This document shows positions 32,453 to 44,568 of a DNA stretch of 64,000 nucleotides, piece after piece. Position 1 is the stretch's first letter. Every line of letters starts with the position of its first letter. The notes under the pieces are model-generated. The model was not told where the DNA came from. It was given only the letters and a program-made list of their open reading frames with translations, and ran no database searches. The translations under genes and the position numbers were made by a program. The stretch comes from Actinomadura hibisca NBRC 15177 (lineage in GTDB: Bacteria > Actinomycetota > Actinomycetes > Streptosporangiales > Streptosporangiaceae), in contig NZ_BCRO01000045.1 of assembly GCF_001552635.1 (NCBI RefSeq), positions 1 to 64,000 of the forward strand, in the 5' to 3' direction.

Positions 32453-32974
32453 ATGTATCCGCGTGAGTGTTGTGACCAGCAGATCCCCATGGAGTGGGCG
32501 TTTGCGGGGCCCTACACGATCGTGCAGCGGTTGGGGAGTGACGAGCTGGACGCGCACGAGATCGCCGCCTACGACCCCGATAAGTTCGCCGTGCTCCTGT
32601 CGGAGAAGCCCGCCGTGCATCGTTACCCCGGGTCCATGGCCAAGCGTGTGCAGCAGCTCTGTCAGGCGCTGGTGGACGACTATGACGGGGACGCCGCCGC
32701 TCTCTGGAGTGAGGTCGGCTCCGGCAAGGAGCTGTTGCGGCGGTTGAACGCGTTGCCCGGGTTCGGCAAGCAGAAGGCCCAGATCTTCCTGGCGCTGCTC
32801 GGCAAGCAGTACGGCGTGTGCCCCGAGGGGTGGCGCGAGGCCGCGGGCGCGTACGGGGAGGAGGGTTCGTATCGTTCGGTCGCCGACATCACCGGGCCCG
32901 AGTCGCTGGCCCAGGTCCGCGCGTTCAAGCAGGAGCAGAAGGCCGCCGCGAAGGCCAAGAAGATCGCCTCCTGA
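32453..32974 (+). pseudogene. 3' fragment of interrupted HhH-GPD repair gene
   Basis: The C-terminal 166 codons of the host gene (from DQQIPMEWAF) include the helix-hairpin-helix NALPGFGKQKAQIFLALL and a lysine-rich end. The first seven codons drawn here (ATG 32453) come from the insert and could allow a truncated protein lacking the N-terminal helix. A longer in-frame start exists at 32387. High G/C codon use returns at the repeat, marking the junction. Joined to 30275-30373 it gives a complete protein closely similar to the insert's own copy. Confidence 0.85.
32474..32486 (+). repeat. Right 13-bp direct repeat (putative attR core)
   Basis: This copy is identical to 30362-30374 and lies in the same reading frame of the host gene. 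Directly downstream the host sequence continues with CCATGGAG. Confidence 0.85.
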
Positions 32975-33370
32975 GGGCCGCCCCGACCGCCACGCCCGGA
33001 TCCCGGGCCGCTTTACCTTCTTTTTGCCGAGGGATTCGGGCAGGCCGTCGCGGCATTGCCGGTGACCGGAAACAGGGGTGTCCGGTGGGGCGCCTTCTGG
33101 CCGCCGTGCCTGCGGCGTAGCATCTCCTGCCTGCCGTGGGCACGGTCCCTCCGACCGCCCGCGCGGCGGCGTCCGAATCGGCGCCGCCGCTGGGGTCGGT
33201 GTGACAAGGATGCTCATCAGGGCTTCCGTCCACGGCTTCTCATCGGGATGATGAGAACCTGACTCGACCGGTGTTGTGATGGAGGCGGGAGCGCTAGCCT
33301 GCTCCCATTCACGCAAAGTGATGAGAACTTGCCGCGCGGTACGGGAGCCCCAAGGGCGGAGGTGTTGTCG
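32975..33370. promoter_or_regulatory. Spacer with hairpin and repeated motif upstream of the PP2C gene
   Basis: No gene is visible in these 396 bp. A perfect 9-bp hairpin (33163-33171 with 33182-33190, 10-nt loop) may end upstream transcription. TGATGAGAAC-C/T-TG occurs at 33249-33261 and 33319-33331, a direct repeat with one mismatch spaced 70 bp apart. This is a candidate operator for the downstream phosphatase. Confidence 0.45.
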
Positions 33371-35482
33371 ATGAGCACCGAGACGTCCGTTCCGCATCCC
33401 CGGATCTCCGCGGTGGAGGGCCAGCCCATGGACGCGTCCGACGCCGCGCTGTACGCCACCCTGATGAAGCGGTCCCCGGCCGGCTTCGCCTACTTCGACG
33501 CCGACCTGCGCTGCCGCCGGGCCGGCGACGCCCTGGCCGCGCTGCTCGGCGCGCCCGGCGCCGACCCGCACGGCGCCCGCCCCGCCGAGGCGCTGCCCGA
33601 GCCGGTGGCCGGGCAGGTCGAGGCGGCGCTGCGCGAGGCGCTGGCCGGCGACGGCGCGCCGCTGGAGACCGAGCTCGCCGTCCCCGGTGCGGAGGCGGGC
33701 GCCGAGGAGCGCGTGCTCGCCTGCCTGTGGCTGCCCGCCCGCGGCGCCGACGGCAAGCTCCAGGGCGTGGCGCTGGCCGCGATGGAGATCACCGAGCGCC
33801 GCCGCGCCGAGGAGGTCATCCGCCGCAAGGAGCAGCGCTACCGCTCGCTGGTGGAGGCCAGCTCCCAGGTGGTGTGGGTCGCCGCCCCGGACGGCACCGT
33901 GATCGACGACGCCCCCGAGTGGCGCGCGATCACCGGCCAGACCCCCGACGACTACGCCGCCGGCGGCTGGCTCGCGGTCGTCCACCCCGAGGACCGGCAG
34001 CGCATCGAGGAGATCTGGCGCGAGTGCGTCGCCGACAACCGGGTCTTCGAGACCGGCTACCGCATCCGCACCAAGAGCGGCAGCCACCGCCACTTCGACG
34101 TGCGCGCGGTGCCGATCCGGCGCGGCGACGCCGTCGTCGAGTGGGTCGGCGCCAACACCGACGTCACCGGCCAGCGCGAGGCCGAGGAGATGCGCGGCCG
34201 CCTCACCGAGCAGCTGTCGGCCGCCGCGCTGCGCACCGCGCGCCTCCAGCAGGCCACCTCGATGCTGGCCGAGGCGCTGACGGTCTCCCAGGTCGTGCAG
34301 GTGATCACCGAGGTCGGCCGGTCGGCGATCGGCGCCGACTACTCGGCGGTGGCGCTGCTGGACGACGACAAGCTGCGGTTGTCGCTGGTCACCCCGTCGC
34401 CGACCGCCGACCAGGCCCCCAGCGACACCCCGCGCCGCGCCTCCCGCGAGGACATCAAGGTCAGCGACCAGACCGTGATGTCGGTGGCGGTCCGCGAGAG
34501 CCGCCCGTTCCTGGCCCAGCACCCCGACGAGCTGCGCCTGCAGCTCGGCCGCGACGAGACCGGCCTGTTCGCCCACCACACCGAGGAGCGCGCCTGGGTG
34601 GGCCTGCCGCTGCTGGCGGCGGGCGCGGCGATCGGCGCGCTGCGCTTCTCCTTCACCCGCCCGCGGGAGATCACCGAGGAGGAGCGGGTCTTCCTGGAGG
34701 CCCTGGCCGGCCAGTGCGCGCTGGCGGTGGAGCGCGCGCTGCTGTTCGAGCGCGAGCACAAGACCGCCGAGGAGCTCCAGCGCAGCCTGCTGCCCAGCGA
34801 CCTGCCGCAGCTGCCCGGCATGGTGCTGGCCGCCCGCTACAACCCTGCGACCCGGCACGTGCAGGTCGGCGGCGACTGGTACGACGTGTTCCGGCTGCCC
34901 GACGACCGGCTGGCGGTCGCCGCCGGCGACGTCATGGGCAAGGGCGTGCTCGCCGCGGCCGGAATGGGACGCGTCCGCAACGCGCTGCGCGCCCTGGCCC
35001 TCAACGACCCGCGCCCCGCCGCCGTGCTGGCCGGGCTCGACCGGCTGTTCAGCGCCACCGAGGACGAGGAGCAGTTCACCACCGTCGCCTACGCCGTCAT
35101 CGACCCCGAGACCGGCCAGGGCGCCTTCAGCAACGCCGGCCACCCGCCGCCGCTGCTGATCTCGCCCGACGCGCCCGCGCGAGTGAGCAACAACGAGCCG
35201 GGGACGCCCCTCGGCTGGCCGTCGCAGCGGCAGCAGACAAGTTTTTCCATCGAGACCGGCAACACTGTGGTGTTCTATTCCGATGGACTTGTGGAGAACC
35301 GTAGGCGTGGGGTGGACGCCGGCCTGGAGGAACTGGTCGCCGTAGCGGCGGACGCCCCACCTGAAGTGGTAGGAGATCCCGAGAGACTCGTCGACTTCCT
35401 GGTCGATCGGATGCTTGCAGGCTACGAGCAAGTGGACGATGTGACCGTACTCGCCCTGCACGTTCCGCCCAAGTCCGCCTAA
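33371..35482 (+). CDS. PAS-GAF-PP2C sensor phosphatase (RsbU/SpoIIE type)
   Basis: The 703-aa signalling phosphatase likely dephosphorylates an anti-anti-sigma factor in a partner-switching pathway. The order is a first PAS-like domain (about 25-140), a second PAS domain with PAC (about 155-270, YRSLVEASSQVVWV), a GAF domain (about 300-450) and a C-terminal PP2C/SpoIIE domain (about 470-700). The PP2C domain carries metal-binding motifs VGGDWYDVF, AAGDVMGKG and FYSDGLVE, and the late VDDVTVLAL. ATG 33371 lies 8 nt after GGAGG. No kinase domain or anti-sigma partner is nearby. A compact hairpin just after the stop ends the transcript before the principal sigma factor gene. Confidence 0.92.
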   Translation: MSTETSVPHPRISAVEGQPMDASDAALYATLMKRSPAGFAYFDADLRCRRAGDALAALLGAPGADPHGARPAEALPEPVAGQVEAALREALAGDGAPLETELAVPGAEAGAEERVLACLWLPARGADGKLQGVALAAMEITERRRAEEVIRRKEQRYRSLVEASSQVVWVAAPDGTVIDDAPEWRAITGQTPDDYAAGGWLAVVHPEDRQRIEEIWRECVADNRVFETGYRIRTKSGSHRHFDVRAVPIRRGDAVVEWVGANTDVTGQREAEEMRGRLTEQLSAAALRTARLQQATSMLAEALTVSQVVQVITEVGRSAIGADYSAVALLDDDKLRLSLVTPSPTADQAPSDTPRRASREDIKVSDQTVMSVAVRESRPFLAQHPDELRLQLGRDETGLFAHHTEERAWVGLPLLAAGAAIGALRFSFTRPREITEEERVFLEALAGQCALAVERALLFEREHKTAEELQRSLLPSDLPQLPGMVLAARYNPATRHVQVGGDWYDVFRLPDDRLAVAAGDVMGKGVLAAAGMGRVRNALRALALNDPRPAAVLAGLDRLFSATEDEEQFTTVAYAVIDPETGQGAFSNAGHPPPLLISPDAPARVSNNEPGTPLGWPSQRQQTSFSIETGNTVVFYSDGLVENRRRGVDAGLEELVAVAADAPPEVVGDPERLVDFLVDRMLAGYEQVDDVTVLALHVPPKSA

Positions 35483-35483
35483 T

Positions 35484-35499
35484 CCCCGCAGGAGCGGGG
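35484..35499 (+). terminator. Short hairpin after the PP2C gene
   Basis: CCCCGC-AGGA-GCGGGG starts one base after the stop codon. The stem is only 6 bp but all G/C. Confidence 0.55.
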
Positions 35500-35738
35500 C
35501 GCACCGTCGGAGCCGCACGTACGAAGGACCGCTCCGCGCCCTCTAAGGTGGTGTGTTACCGGGCAGACTTCAGAAGCGGAATGCGCAGCCGTGCCAGAAT
35601 GCTTGACCCTAGTGAGAGCGGGTACGCTGCGGTCCCGCACTACGGTGGCCCGCTCGGTGTGTGGTCCCACCCCGTGTGAGGCCGGGCCCGTCAGGGCACT
35701 TGGGTCAACCAAGCCACACGTTCGTTCGAGAGGTATTT

Positions 35739-37370
<1,632 letters not shown>

Positions 37371-37404
37371 GCCGTCTCCGGCGCCGCCTAAAGATCGTTC
37401 GGTA

Positions 37405-37436
37405 GGACCCCCGTTCCCTCGTTGGGACGGGGGTTC
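37405..37436 (+). terminator. Terminator after hrdB
   Basis: A stem of 13 bp (37405-37417 with 37424-37436), including two G-U pairs, has a 6-nt loop, 34 bp past the sigma factor stop. Confidence 0.82.
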
Positions 37437-37514
37437 TGCGCTTGGTGGGCGTCCGCGCAGGCCGGGTTACGGCCGTGTGTACCCTTTCCGGTCACTCCGG
37501 TGAGACTTTCCGCT

Positions 37515-37572
37515 GACCTGGTGAAAAATCCCAGGTCAAGTTACCTGTCGGCATGTAACACACTATTTACAT
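37515..37572. promoter_or_regulatory. Cluster of dyads upstream of the 348-aa gene
   Basis: Three inverted repeats lie close together: GACCTGG-N9-CCAGGTC (37515-37537), GTTAC-N10-GTAAC (37540-37559) and ATGTAA-N8-TTACAT (37553-37572). The last two share the GTAAC bases. All lie within about 100 bp of the next start, so one or more are probably operators. Confidence 0.5.
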
Positions 37573-37617
37573 TGAAGTAGCGTCCGCCGCCCCGCCCCTT
37601 CCTACGCTTGCGGTCCT

Positions 37618-38664
37618 GTGGGAGTCACCGAGCTTGACCGGGCACCTGGAGGTGCGGTGGAGCGGAACCTGCCCGGCGGGGTCGTCGCGACCCGCCCCCG
37701 CGCGATGCGAGTGATCGACGGGCGTCCCTGGCTGGACCCCGTCCTGGACCGGGCCGTCAGCGCCGTCGCCGACCGGCACCTGCGGTTCGGCGCGCACGTC
37801 CTGGCCGAGACCGGCCAGAATCCCGAGCTCCGGTCGGTGCGCGTGGAGGCGCTGGCCAAGGCCGCGGTCGGCTGGAGCCGGGGCATCGAGGCGCTGCTGG
37901 CCGAGAACCCCGCCAACCCCGACCTGTGGTTGTGGCTGGGCCGCACCCGGGTGGAGGAGGCGTGGCGCGTGCGGCCTGACGCGCGCGCCCGCGCGGTGCA
38001 GGCGGCCGGTTACACGACCTACACCCGGCTGATGCAGGCGGCCCGCGAGCCGCTGATGAACGCCGCCGAGCTGCGCCCCGACGACGCCGTCCCGTGGGAG
38101 GCGATGTTGTGGCTGGCGCTCGGGCTGGATCTGGAGCGTGCCGACAAGGACGCGTTGTGGCGGCAGGTGGTGCGCCGCTGCCCGACGTTGTACGGCGCGC
38201 ACGTGGCGCGGGTGGTCAGCCTGTCGCCGCAGTGGGGCGGGATGCCGGAGGAGATGTTCGACTTCGCGCGGGTGGCGATGGGCACCGCCGATCGTCGCGA
38301 CCCCCGGGCGGCGCTGGTGCCGCTGGCCTACTTCGAGTACTTCGTGCAGGAGCGGACCGGCGTGCTGCGCGGCGCGTCGTCGTGGTTCGCGGCCGAGGAG
38401 ATCAGGGACGTGACGGAGGCGGCGCGCGGCTGGTTCGAGGGGCCGCGGCCGCATCCGCGCACGGTGGAGGCGCACAACCTGTTCGGCGCGGCGTTCCACC
38501 TGGCCGACGCGCGGCGGCCCGCCCGCCAGCACCTGCTGCGCACCTTCGGCCGGCCCAGCGGCCTGCCGTGGACCTACCTGGGCGGCAACGTGGCGGGCCA
38601 GTACCTCAAGGCGTGCCGCCACCTGAACGTGCTGGCGGAGCAGCCGGTCACGCGGTCAGGATGA
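37618..38664 (+). CDS. Uncharacterised 348-aa actinobacterial protein
   Basis: I do not recognise the family with certainty. The product is soluble, mostly helical and rich in Trp, Arg and Ala (LAENPANPDLWLWLGRTRVEE, DDAVPWEAMLWLALGLDLE), reminiscent of helical-repeat proteins. No catalytic motif stands out. It starts with GTG 37618 downstream of a dense set of inverted repeats, suggesting tight control. The 3' end overlaps convergent yaaA by 17 bp. Confidence 0.75.
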   Translation: MGVTELDRAPGGAVERNLPGGVVATRPRAMRVIDGRPWLDPVLDRAVSAVADRHLRFGAHVLAETGQNPELRSVRVEALAKAAVGWSRGIEALLAENPANPDLWLWLGRTRVEEAWRVRPDARARAVQAAGYTTYTRLMQAAREPLMNAAELRPDDAVPWEAMLWLALGLDLERADKDALWRQVVRRCPTLYGAHVARVVSLSPQWGGMPEEMFDFARVAMGTADRRDPRAALVPLAYFEYFVQERTGVLRGASSWFAAEEIRDVTEAARGWFEGPRPHPRTVEAHNLFGAAFHLADARRPARQHLLRTFGRPSGLPWTYLGGNVAGQYLKACRHLNVLAEQPVTRSG

Positions 38665-39388
38665 CGTCCAGGTCGGTGCCGTTCAGCTCCACCGTGTGCC
38701 CCAGTTCGGCGACGGCCTTCTGGAGCTCCTCGGGGGTGCGCGGGTCGGCCCCGGCCGCCAGGAGGTCGTGGGCGATCTTGCCGCGGGTGGCCTTGGCCAT
38801 GTGGCTGACGACGGTGCGCTTGGGCACCCCGCCGAGGATGCGTTCCCGGAACACCCGCACCGCCACGGCGGGTTGCGGGGCCTTCCACGCGGCCGCGTAG
38901 GGGCCCGAGCGCATGTCCACGACCAGCCCGTCCAGGCGGAGGGCGTCGTTCAGCGCGGGCCGCCAGACGGCCGCCAGCCTGCCCTCGGGCGGCAGCGTGA
39001 CGTTCATGGCCAGGCGGTACGGGGGGATGCGGTCGGTGAGCCGCAGCGCGCCCCACAGCCCGGAGAACACGATGATCTGCTCGGCGGCGCGGTCGGCGTC
39101 CAGGGCGGCGAGGTCCAGGTTGTCGTAGAGGACGCCGGTGTAGAGGCGCGCGACGGGCAGCGTGGGGGCCTCGCGGAGCTCCTGGTTGCGGGCCAGGGCG
39201 TCGGCGATCTGCCCGTTGGGCAGGCCCAGCACCTCCGGGGCGTCGGGGCGGCAGCAGACCTCGCCCAGGGCCGCGAGCACACGCCCGCGGGTGGGGTTCA
39301 GCTCGGGGAAGCTGAGTTTCGCCAGGTCGAGGGGAGGCTCGTCTCCGATGCCGGCCTTCTTCTCCGACGGCGGCAGCAGAATGCGCAC
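38648..39388 (-). CDS. yaaA: YaaA, peroxide-stress resistance protein (UPF0246)
   Basis: YaaA lowers intracellular free iron and so limits Fenton damage during peroxide stress in E. coli. The 246-aa product has the signature MRILLPPSEKK start, the FSGLWGALRLTDRIPPYRLAM stretch and the C-terminal HMAKATRGKIAHDLL, all typical of the family. It is transcribed alone. A tandem 16-bp repeat with 21-bp period lies 115-150 bp upstream and may bind its regulator. Confidence 0.93.
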   Translation of the reverse strand: MRILLPPSEKKAGIGDEPPLDLAKLSFPELNPTRGRVLAALGEVCCRPDAPEVLGLPNGQIADALARNQELREAPTLPVARLYTGVLYDNLDLAALDADRAAEQIIVFSGLWGALRLTDRIPPYRLAMNVTLPPEGRLAAVWRPALNDALRLDGLVVDMRSGPYAAAWKAPQPAVAVRVFRERILGGVPKRTVVSHMAKATRGKIAHDLLAAGADPRTPEELQKAVAELGHTVELNGTDLDVILTA

Positions 39389-39501
39389 CGATCCCCCCGA
39401 ACGACTAGGAAATCCCGAATACGGGCGCGACCGAACGCGCGCCCGCCGTCGACCAGGATAAGAGGCGGGAAGGAGGGGCCGGAGAAGCGTGCACTTAATT
39501 A

Positions 39502-39538
39502 GTTACAGATTGTGGTCGCGTTGTTACACATTGTCGTC
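39502..39538. promoter_or_regulatory. Tandem operator-like repeats upstream of yaaA
   Basis: GTTACAGATTGTGGTC (39502-39517) and GTTACACATTGTCGTC (39523-39538) match at 14 of 16 positions with a 21-bp period, two helical turns. They lie in the A/T-richer stretch between the small zinc-protein gene and yaaA. Confidence 0.6.
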
Positions 39539-39568
39539 TCCGCTGCGAAGATCGGCTGCGGAAATGCG

Positions 39569-39600
39569 AACGGCGGTCACCGTCTCCGGTGACCGCCGTT
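39569..39600 (-). terminator. Hairpin terminator after the small zinc-protein gene
   Basis: A perfect 14-bp stem (39569-39582 with 39587-39600) with a 4-nt loop lies 23 bp past the stop at 39624. Confidence 0.85.
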
Positions 39601-39623
39601 CCGCGATTCATTTATGTTCAGGG

Positions 39624-39851
39624 CTACTGGTCGTCGGCGACCAGTGCCGGCTTTTCATGCAGCCTGTCGCTCTCGTCCTGAATGTCGGCCCCGTTCTCAC
39701 GGAGCGCCTCTGCGTACTTGCGTCCGTGGTGGGCGCAGAACAGAAGGTCGCCGCCGCCTACAAGGACAGCTCGGACGTAGGCCTGGGCGCCACAGCGGTC
39801 GCAACGGTCTGCGACGGTCAGCGGCTTGGTCGGGGCAAGGGCTCCAGTCAC
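39624..39851 (-). CDS. Small zinc-binding protein (DUF7455-like)
   Basis: This 75-aa protein, conserved in actinobacteria, contains a zinc-binding set: CDRCGAQAYVRAV followed by LLFCAHHGRKY, that is CxxC with a distal Cys-x-His-His. The rest is acidic and probably unstructured. Function is unknown. It has its own strong terminator. The gene is often found near sigma-factor or topoisomerase genes in this group, which agrees with its place here, though that is from memory rather than from the sequence. Confidence 0.85.
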   Translation of the reverse strand: MTGALAPTKPLTVADRCDRCGAQAYVRAVLVGGGDLLFCAHHGRKYAEALRENGADIQDESDRLHEKPALVADDQ

Positions 39852-39991
39852 GGCACCTTCCTCATGCTCGGGGTCGGTACTTAGGAGAACATCTAACCCG
39901 ACCAGGACGTTCCCAATCTGGTTCCGCGTACGCCCAGAGCAGAATGGGCCCCTAAGTGACCGAGGTCACATCAACGCGGGGTGTTCGCCCG

Positions 39992-41056
39992 TTAAGCGGA
40001 GTCCCAGCGGAACAGGCGCGCCGCGACCAAAGCGCCCACGACCGCCACGCCCAGCAGTATCGCGATCTGCGGAAGTGCCGACGCGGGGCCGAGACCGCGG
40101 CCCATGACGTTCAACATTCCCTCGTTCAGATAACGCAACGGGAAGATGTACGACAACGTGCGCATCCAGGTCGGGGAGGCGTCCAGCGGGAAGAAGGACC
40201 CGCCCAGGAACGCCATCGGCAGCACGACCGCCTGGGTGACGGTCTGCGCGGTCTCCTGCGTCTTGGCCCACGCCCCGATCACCATCCCGATCGCCAGGAA
40301 CGCCAGCACCCCCGACAACACCAGCGGGATCGCCATCCACCAGGCGTCCCGGAGCTGGAGCCCGAAGAACGGCAGCTGCGCCACGCCCAGGAACAGCGCC
40401 AGCTGCACCATCGCCACCACCAGGCTCACCGCCACGCGGGCCCCGAACACCGTCGGGATCGGCACCGGCGACAGCCGCAACCGCCGCAGGATGCCCTTGG
40501 TCCGCCAGTTGACCAGCGTCTGGGAGGCCCCGAAGACGCCCGCCGAGGCCAGCGCCCAGCCCAGCAGGCTCGGCGTGAAGAACTGGATCGCCGTCATGGA
40601 CTCGTCCTCGACCCGCTGGGAGGTCAGCGAGTAGACGGGGGGTTTGCCCGAGGCGGCCTGGTTGGACGCCTGCACGATCGAGTTCATGAGCCCCTGGACG
40701 GTGCCCGACTTGACCTGGTCGGCCGCCGAGAAGCGCACCGCCAGCGTGTTCCCCTGCTGCTGCACGACCGCGTCGGCGTCGCCCTTCTTGACCTTGCGCA
40801 CGGAGCCGTCGAGATCGTCGCTGCGCTCGACCCTGAGCACCTTCGCCAGCTCGCCGCCGCCGTGCGCCATCGCCCGCTCCAGGACCGGCGCGGGCCCGAC
40901 CTGCACGACGGTGACCTTGGAGGTGGTCTGGCCGCCGAACACGCCGCCGAAGACCACCAGGAACATCAGCGGGAACAGGACGGTGAAGAACAGCGCCCCC
41001 CGGTCCCGCAGGAAGCCCAGGAACATCGCCCTGGACAGGCTCTTGAAACCGCTCAT
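39992..41056 (-). CDS. ABC-2 type transporter permease
   Basis: The 354-aa permease has an N-terminal membrane helix (GALFFTVLFPLMFLVVFGGVF), a large extracytoplasmic domain (about 45-180), then five or six further helices (LLGWALASAGVFGASQTL and onward, ending VAVVGALVAARLF). This is the layout of ABC-2 drug, lipid or polysaccharide exporters. Its ATG overlaps the stop of the ATPase gene (41053-41056). The substrate is unknown. Confidence 0.92.
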   Translation of the reverse strand: MSGFKSLSRAMFLGFLRDRGALFFTVLFPLMFLVVFGGVFGGQTTSKVTVVQVGPAPVLERAMAHGGGELAKVLRVERSDDLDGSVRKVKKGDADAVVQQQGNTLAVRFSAADQVKSGTVQGLMNSIVQASNQAASGKPPVYSLTSQRVEDESMTAIQFFTPSLLGWALASAGVFGASQTLVNWRTKGILRRLRLSPVPIPTVFGARVAVSLVVAMVQLALFLGVAQLPFFGLQLRDAWWMAIPLVLSGVLAFLAIGMVIGAWAKTQETAQTVTQAVVLPMAFLGGSFFPLDASPTWMRTLSYIFPLRYLNEGMLNVMGRGLGPASALPQIAILLGVAVVGALVAARLFRWDSA

Positions 41057-41955
41057 GCCCGGTACTCCCGTCCGGTCAGGTCGAGGAAGACGTCCTCCAG
41101 GGTCGCGCCCTGGATGCGCACGCCCGTCAGGGCGTCCTTGGCCGACAGCGCCGCCACCACCGCCGAGGGGTCCCGCGTGGAGATCACCAGGGAGACGCCG
41201 TCGTCGGCCGCGTCGTCGGCCCCCGGCAGGGCGCGCGCCTCGGCCGGGGCGAGCGTCCCGGCCGCCACGCTGATCCGCGTCGGCGCGTCCAGGCCCCGCA
41301 CCAGCGCCGCCGGCGGGTCCAGCCGCAGGATCCGGCCCGCGTCCATGATCGCCACGCGGTCGCAGAGCGCCTCGGCCTCGTCCATGTAGTGCGTGGTCAG
41401 CACGACGGTGCGGCCCTCGGTGTTGATGCGGCGCAACACGTCCCACAGGTTGCGGCGCGCCTGGGGGTCCAGGGCGGCCGTGGGCTCGTCCAGGAAGACC
41501 AGCTCCGGGTCGTGGACCAGCGCGCACGCGATCGACAACCGCTGCGCCTGGCCGCCCGACAACTTCTCGACGCGGACGTCGGCCTTGTCGGTGAGACCGA
41601 CCTCCTCCAGCATCGCGTCGGCCTTCTGGCCGGGGACGCCGTACAGGGAGCCGAACGTCCGCAGCTGCTCGCGCGCGGTCAGCCGCTCGAAGAACGACGA
41701 CGCCTGGAGCTGCACGCCGATCCGGGGCAGCAGCGCGTGGTTGCGCGGCCACGGCGACAGCCCCAGCAGCGACACCTCGCCCTCGTCGGCCTCCCGCAGC
41801 CCCTCGATGATCTCCAGGAGGGTGGTCTTGCCCGCCCCGTTGGGGCCGAGGATGCCGAAGAACTCCCCGGACCCCACCTCGAAGGCGACGTCGTCGACCG
41901 CCCGCACCCGCCCGTAACGCTTGCGCAGCCCGTGCACGCTGATGGTGTGTGCCAT
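41053..41955 (-). CDS. ABC transporter ATP-binding protein (ABC-2 exporter)
   Basis: The 300-aa ATPase has Walker A GPNGAGKTT near residue 38, a Q-loop (GVQLQASSFF), signature LSGGQAQRLSIA, Walker B ELVFLDEPTAALD and the H-loop LTTHYMDEAE. The C-terminal 80 residues form the extension seen in DrrA/CcmA-like drug exporters. It pairs with the overlapping permease gene. It diverges from the topoisomerase gene, with 175 bp between the starts. Confidence 0.93.
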   Translation of the reverse strand: MAHTISVHGLRKRYGRVRAVDDVAFEVGSGEFFGILGPNGAGKTTLLEIIEGLREADEGEVSLLGLSPWPRNHALLPRIGVQLQASSFFERLTAREQLRTFGSLYGVPGQKADAMLEEVGLTDKADVRVEKLSGGQAQRLSIACALVHDPELVFLDEPTAALDPQARRNLWDVLRRINTEGRTVVLTTHYMDEAEALCDRVAIMDAGRILRLDPPAALVRGLDAPTRISVAAGTLAPAEARALPGADDAADDGVSLVISTRDPSAVVAALSAKDALTGVRIQGATLEDVFLDLTGREYRA

Positions 41956-42130
41956 GATGCGGACACTAGGCACCGGGCCGCCGCGGAACACCCGCCCACG
42001 GGTGGAGCCGGGGATCTCCACCCGGGCCGCGCACCCGGCCGGACGCCCCAGGCGGCGAGCCTGCGCGTGGAATGTCGGAGCCCGGGGGTACCCTCGTGGC
42101 GATCGTCCTACCCCCGAGGAGCACACGCAG

Positions 42131-44221
<2,091 letters not shown>

Positions 44222-44245
44222 ACGGTGTTCATTGAAGTCTCGGCC

Positions 44246-44354
44246 CAGCGGGCTCGCCTGGCGGCTCGCCCGCTGACCGTGCCTTGGCGAGTGCCGCATC
44301 GCTTCGCGATCTGTCCCGGCGGGGCTCGCCTTTGGCTTCGCCCCGCCGGGACAG
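44246..44354. repeat. Two iterated palindromic units in the parE 3' spacer
   Basis: CAGCGGGC (44246-44253) pairs with GCCCGCTG (44268-44275). A 15-bp arm (44311-44325) pairs perfectly with 44340-44354. Both loops are 14 nt and begin TCGCCT and end TC, so the two look like members of one repeat family. No gene is seen in the 347-bp spacer 44222-44568. Confidence 0.6.
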
Positions 44355-44426
44355 TTAGTCACTCGCGCGACGGCTGAGGTCTTTGAGACAGGCCCTAGGC
44401 CCGTCCGGAGGCCCTGCCGAACCCTT

Positions 44427-44466
44427 GCCAGGCCCCCGCCGCCCCTCCGGGCGGCGGGGGCCTGGC
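44427..44466 (+). terminator. Strong hairpin terminator downstream of parE
   Basis: A perfect 18-bp G/C-rich stem (44427-44444 with 44449-44466) with a 4-nt CTCC loop, 205 bp past the stop, isolates the amino-acid permease gene. Confidence 0.85.
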
Positions 44467-44568
44467 GCGTTCGGCGGCCGATGCGCCGTTCCGCTGCCCT
44501 CGCCGCCGATATGCACGCATTTCGGTGGGTAGTCCTTCCGCACGGAAAGGGACCTGAGGAGTGGTCGC

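Larger units (their letters stand above)
30362..32486. mobile_element. 2.1-kb insertion in an HhH-GPD gene, carrying a replacement gene and parA
   Basis: The insert is bounded by perfect 13-bp direct repeats (GACCAGCAGATCC at 30362-30374 and 32474-32486). It is clearly richer in A/T than both flanks. Removing one repeat unit (2112 bp) fuses the 5' and 3' host fragments in frame into a complete HhH-GPD gene. Inside are a full-length homologue of the interrupted gene (+) and a ParA-type ATPase (-), convergent. No integrase, transposase or terminal inverted repeats are seen. This fits site-specific integration with a passenger copy that replaces the damaged gene. Acquisition by another route cannot be excluded. 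Confidence 0.82.

Noticed and set aside
30362-32486. Insert as an ordinary transposon with a 13-bp target duplication
   Set aside because: There are no terminal inverted repeats and no transposase, and the insert carries a homologue of the very gene it disrupts. A transposon cannot be fully excluded.
32219-35518. Upstream extension of the parA frame to a 1439-aa protein
   Set aside because: The added part is antisense to the PP2C and repair-gene fragments and is low-complexity. Normal ParA proteins begin at the MTVYAYWNNKGG start.
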